A DNA stretch of 64,000 nucleotides, from the NCBI GenBank assembly GCA_022376925.1, contig JAIOJX010000006.1:63883394-63947393 (forward strand), given 5' to 3'. Below are positions 60,607 to 64,000 of the stretch, piece after piece (positions within the stretch are counted from its first letter, which is position 1; the number at the start of each line of letters is the position of its first letter). The DNA comes from Tragulus kanchil (taxonomy: Eukaryota; Chordata; Mammalia; Artiodactyla; Tragulidae). Under the pieces are notes generated by a model. The model was not told the DNA's origin. It saw only the letters and a program-made list of their open reading frames with translations, and ran no database searches. The translations under genes were made by a program, and so were the position numbers.

Positions 60607-60663
60607 AGACTCCAAGCAAGAAGAATCCTATATCTCTAGAAAACTCTGGTAATGACCAACAAG
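60607..60663 (+). other. Second copy of coding exon 2, probably artificial
   Basis: Identical to 59,493-59,549 with the same acceptor and GTGAGT donor, lying inside the second unit of duplication 19. As it is 57 nt with phase 1 at both ends, a gene predictor could add it without a frameshift. I regard it as an assembly duplicate, not an extra exon. Confidence 0.75.
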
Positions 60664-61126
60664 GTGAGTGTAAAAAGGTCAGAAAATAGATTATCTGTCT
60701 AGCATACATAAATTAATATCAGCTAGTCAAGTGTGTGTTAGCTGATACACTGACCTGTCTTAACCATGATTTGTGCATTTGTGAATCCTTACAGCCTACC
60801 ATAAAAGGTTGCCCTTATTGGGCATTAGAAAATGATAGTTCACTGAATTCATAGTTTTTCTTCTCAGTCTAACAAAGATATGAATAAATTCTAAAACTAT
60901 TAATAAAAGCATACTGGAATTTAATACTGAAGCACATTTTTAGGTATGACATTTTGTGCTTTGCCTGTAGATATGAACTAGAATACATAAATCTGCTGAT
61001 CTTGCTTGTGGAACAAGTCACTTTAAGTTGGTCAGCCATGGCAACCTGAATTTGCCTTGGTGAACTCTAAGGAGACCCTACTTATATTTCACCCATGAGT
61101 TAAACTTCAATCCACTCTTGCTTTTC

Positions 61127-61440
61127 TGTTAAAACAATAGATGAGGCCCTTTTCTTGTGCTTTCCGTTTGGGACAGATGGATTTTTTCCCTTGACTATCT
61201 GAATTAGCGTGGAAAGATAGGAACTAGGCTGGTGTTATAAATAATAGTACCATCAAGGCATGTTTCATATAAGTAATATTTAGTTTATATTCTTACTGTC
61301 TTTATTAAGAGTTTACAGAGGTACAAACTTGAAAAGGTGCATAAATCCTATCACTGGACCCATTTTCTCTATTTTTATTCAACTAATATTTATTGGGTAT
61401 CTCTAATGTGTGGACACATTATAAAAATGACCAAGCTCTG
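61127..61440. other. Single-copy intronic or intergenic DNA
   Basis: No exon, RNA gene or named repeat seen. Confidence 0.5.
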
Positions 61441-61567
61441 ACTTAGAGGTTTCATTTTATTTTATTTTTGAAAAAATACACATAACATAAAATGCACAAT
61501 ATCAACCATTTTTAAGTGTACAAGTGGCATTAAATACATTCAGTGTTGTTCAATATCATGGAGTTTT
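61441..61567. mobile_element. Old L1M 3'UTR fragment
   Basis: 'Aaaatacacataacataaaa', 'atcaaccatttttaagtgta' and 'ggcattaaatacattcagtg' match the common L1M 3' phrase order ('acataaaatttaccatttta accatttttaagtgtacagt'). Confidence 0.7.
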
Positions 61568-61582
61568 TTAAATTAATTTTTT

Positions 61583-61901
61583 AAATTAATTTATTTATTT
61601 ATCTTTTTTTGGAGGGTGGGGTGGGGAGGGAGGGGGTGAGCAGGCCACTTCTATTGGTCTTTCATTTGTCTATTTTCATCCATCTTTGTTCTTTGGCTCT
61701 TGTGGACCTCCCACCGCAGTGGCCTCTGTTGTCGCTGAGCGCCGGCTCTGGGCGCATGCGTTCCAGAGCTCCGGCTCGGTAATTGGACACATGGGTCCAG
61801 CCGCTCCGCGGCACGTGGGATCTTCCCAGGCCAGGGATCGAACCGGCGCCCCTTGCACTGCAAGGCGGTGTCCTTACCCACTGGACCACCAGGGGAAGCC
61901 C
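61583..61901 (-). mobile_element. Family X tRNA-Glu SINE, full length, perfect target duplication
   Basis: Flanked by ttaaattaatttttt at 61,568-61,582 and 61,902-61,916. It carries the complete series in reverse complement: tail A-run complement, G-rich segment (61,611-61,640), 'gccacttctattggtctttc', body 'ggtaattggacacatgggtc', and the head at 61,901. With the copy at 12,488 it defines the full-length C-rich-tail subfamily of about 315-319 bp. Confidence 0.93.
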
Positions 61902-62220
61902 TTAAATTAATTTTTTATTGAAGTACCGTTGACTTACAATGTTGTGTTAATTTCTGCTCTACAGGAAAATGACTTAGTTATACACATATATACATTATTT
62001 TTTAAATTCTTTTCCATTATTGTTTGTTCCAAAATATTAAATGTAGTTCCTTGTACGAACTTGTTGTTTATCAATTCTATATGTAATAATTTTCATCTAC
62101 TAACCCCAAACTCCTAGGCCTTCTCTCTTCCCTTGGAAACCCTAAATCTGTGAGTCTGTTTCTGTTTCGTAAATAGGTTTATTTGTGCCATATTTTAGAT
62201 TCCACATATAAGTGACAGTA

Positions 62221-63676
62221 TTACTGTTGTTTAGTCACTAAGTCATGTAACTCCGTAGACTGTAGCATGCCAGGCTTCCCTATCATTCAGTATCTCCCAG
62301 AGTCTGTTCAAACTCACATCCATTGAGTTGGTAATGCTATCTAACCATCTCATCCTCTGCCACCCTCTTCTTTTGCCTTCAGTCTTTCCCAGCATCAGGG
62401 TCTTTTCCAGTGAGTCAGCTCCTTGCATCAGGTGGCCAGAGTACTGTAGCTTCATCATCAGTCGCTCCAAAGAATACTCAGGATTGATTTCCTTTAGAAT
62501 TGACTGATTTGATCTCTTTGTTGTCCAAGGGACTCAAGCATCTTCTCTGGCACCACAATTTGAAAGCGTCAGTTTTTCTGTGCTCAGCCTTTATGAACTA
62601 ACTCTCACATCCATGCATGACTACTGGACAAAACATAGCTTTGACTATATACATTGGCAAAGTGATATCTCTGCCTTTTAATACACTGTCTAGGTTTGTC
62701 ATAGCTTTCCTTCCAAGGAGCAAGGATCTTTTAATTTCATAGCTGCTGTCATCACCTGCAGTAATTTTAGAGCCCAAGAAAATGAAATCTGTCACTACTT
62801 CCACTTTTTCCCAATCTATTTGCCATGAAGTGATGGAACTATATGCCATGATCTTATTAGTTTTTGTAATGGTAAGTTTCAAGTTAGCTTTTTTAGTCTC
62901 CTCTTTTACCTTCATCAAGAGATTCTTTAGTTTCGTTTCACTTTCTACCATTAGAGTGGTATCATCTGCATATCTGGGATTGCTGATATTTCTTCTGGCA
63001 ATCTTGATTCTAACTTGTGAGTCAGCCAGGCTGGCATTTCATATGATGTCGTCTGCATAGGGGCTTCCCTGGTGGCTCAGTGGTAAAGAATCCACCTGCA
63101 GTGCAGGAGACACAGGAGTCTTGTGTTCAATCCCTGTGTCGGGAAGATACCCTGGAGGAGAGCATAGGAACCCACTTCAATATTCTTGCCTGGAGAATTT
63201 CATGGACAGAGGAGCCTGGTGTTCTACATTCCATAGGGTCACACAGAGTCAGACATGACTGAAGTGACTTAGCATGCATGCATGTAATGCACACTCTGCA
63301 TAGAAGTTAAATAAGCAGGCTGACAATATACATCCTTGATGTACTCCTTTTGCAATTTTGAGCCCATCTGTTGTTCCATGTCTGTTTCTAAATATTGCTT
63401 CTTGACCCACATTAGGGTTTCACAGGAGACAGATAAAGTGGTCTGGTATTCCCATTTAAGAATTTTCCACAGTGTATTGTGATCCATACGGTCAAAGGTT
63501 TTCATGTAGTCAATGAAATAGATATTATTTTTGGAATTCCCTTGCTTTCTCTATGATCCAACAAATATTGGCAATTTGATCTCTGGTTCTTCTACCTTTT
63601 CTAAACCCAGCTTGTACATCTTGAAGGTCTTGATTCATGTACTGCTGAAGCCTGTCTTGAAGAATTTTGAGCATTA
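62221..63676 (-). mobile_element. BovB (RTE) LINE 3' half inserted in the L1
   Basis: It starts at 'gttgtttagtcactaagtca'. A minus-strand ORF (62,951 to 62,598) encodes BovB RT C-terminal phrases such as 'LMKVKEETKKANLKLTI' and 'ITAGDDSSYEIKRSLLLGRK'. A second ORF (63,505 to 63,269) encodes upstream RT text. It is 5'-truncated at about 63,676 and split by a SINE, so it cannot make a full enzyme. Confidence 0.93.
63061..63287 (+). mobile_element. Bov-tA2 SINE inside BovB
   Basis: Head 'gggcttccctggtggctcag', B-box 'gttcaatccc', 'gagaatttcatggacagagg', 'cagagtcagacatgactgaa'. BovB text on the two sides repeats around 'ctctgcatag'/'tcgtctgcatag', an imperfect target duplication. It is close to consensus, so it is the youngest layer of this stack. 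Confidence 0.92.
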
Positions 63677-63811
63677 CCAGCATGTAAAATACCACATGAT
63701 ACATATCTTTCTCTTTTTGACTTACTAAATTTAGTATGGTAATCTCTAGTTACATCCATGTTGCTGCAAATGACATTATTTTGTTCTTTTTTTATGGCTG
63801 ACTAGTATTTT

Positions 63812-63832
63812 GTTATATATATATATATATCA
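63812..63832. repeat. (TA)n microsatellite
   Basis: About ten TA units within the reverse-strand L1. Confidence 0.9.
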
Positions 63833-64000
63833 CATCTTCTTTATCTGTTCCTCTCTTGATGTAAATTTGGGTTGTTTCCATGGCTTGGCTATTGTGAATA
63901 GTGCTGCTATGAACGTAGAGGTGCATGTGTCTTTTTGAATTGTAGTTTTGTCCCGGTATATGCTCAAAAGTAGGATTGCAGGGTCATATGATAACTACTT

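Larger units (their letters stand above)
58893..61126. repeat. Tandem duplication 19 (about 1,118 bp unit) including coding exon 2
   Basis: Positions 58893-60011 recur at 60008-61126 (offset 1,115, then 1,114). The only clear difference is in a G-run (agtaaagggggggcc versus agtaagggtgggcc, about 59,145/60,258). It duplicates the 57-nt exon intact. Confidence 0.95.
61902..64000 (-). mobile_element. L1 3' region, reverse strand, running off the window
   Basis: A poly-T end at about 61,911 leads into L1 3'UTR text ('ttgacttacaatgttgtgtt', 'cacatataagtgacagta'). After the BovB insertion, text continues ('atggctgactagtattttgt', 'ggcttggctattgtgaatag', 'ggattgcagggtcatatgat'), which is the reverse complement of the L1 ORF2 C-terminus. 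Its frame is not intact. Confidence 0.85.

Noticed and set aside
1779..61126. A genuine biological tandem-duplication system with a fixed 1.1-kb step
   Set aside because: There is no shared boundary motif, enzyme gene or repeat at the breakpoints. Units differ in content, and noisy spacers point to contig joining.

Overview
The window is nuclear DNA from a ruminant (an artiodactyl of the cattle, sheep, goat, antelope or deer group). The evidence is the repeat content: Bov-tA2/Bov-A2 SINEs, BovB (RTE) LINE copies, CHR-type tRNA-Glu SINEs, and old and young L1. There are no bacterial genes, rRNA genes, CRISPR arrays or intact mobile-element ORFs. Nearly every ORF longer than 60 codons lies inside a transposable element or is a chance ORF. 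The species cannot be fixed from the sequence.

The dominant structural feature is a series of 19 direct duplications, each 1.0-1.2 kb, spaced through the whole window (first at about 1.8 kb, last at about 59-61 kb). Copies are near-identical, abut or are separated by 0-85 bp, ignore transposon boundaries, and often chain so that a short segment occurs three times. I read this as about 20 ordered contigs whose ends overlap by about 1.1 kb and were joined without merging the overlap. On that reading about 21 kb of the 64 kb is redundant and the real locus is near 43 kb.

Layout: 0-6.8 kb holds SINE fragments and AT-rich intergenic DNA. From 6.8 to 16.9 kb lies an old plus-strand L1 broken by younger SINEs and a nested L1 3' end. 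A small pogo/Tigger-like element follows at 16.9-17.1 kb. From 17 to 32 kb come Bov-A2/Bov-tA2 SINEs, BovB 3' ends and MIR/L2 relics. A young minus-strand L1 3' end is at 32.6-33.4 kb, with an older minus-strand L1 piece to about 34.7 kb. A probable LTR is at about 38.3-38.6 kb (repeated at 39.3-39.7 kb). A truncated minus-strand BovB runs from 40.2 to 43.0 kb. SINEs and intergenic DNA continue to 52 kb. From 61.4 kb to the end is a nested stack of L1, BovB and SINEs.

One real gene start is visible. A CpG island (about 52.5-53.4 kb) with Sp1-like GC boxes, an ETS-type site and a strong Kozak ATG at 53,069 gives a first coding exon ending in a consensus GTAAGT donor at 53,169. A phase-compatible 57-nt second coding exon lies at 59,493-59,549 and is repeated at 60,607-60,663 by the duplication process. 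The predicted product starts with a short hydrophobic signal peptide or signal anchor. I do not recognise the gene, and it continues beyond the window on the plus strand.

A recurring tRNA-Glu-derived SINE family, called 'family X' here, has at least nine independent insertions. It carries a body I cannot match from memory to a standard cattle consensus, and exists in two tail types, one with a C-rich, G-quadruplex-capable tail.
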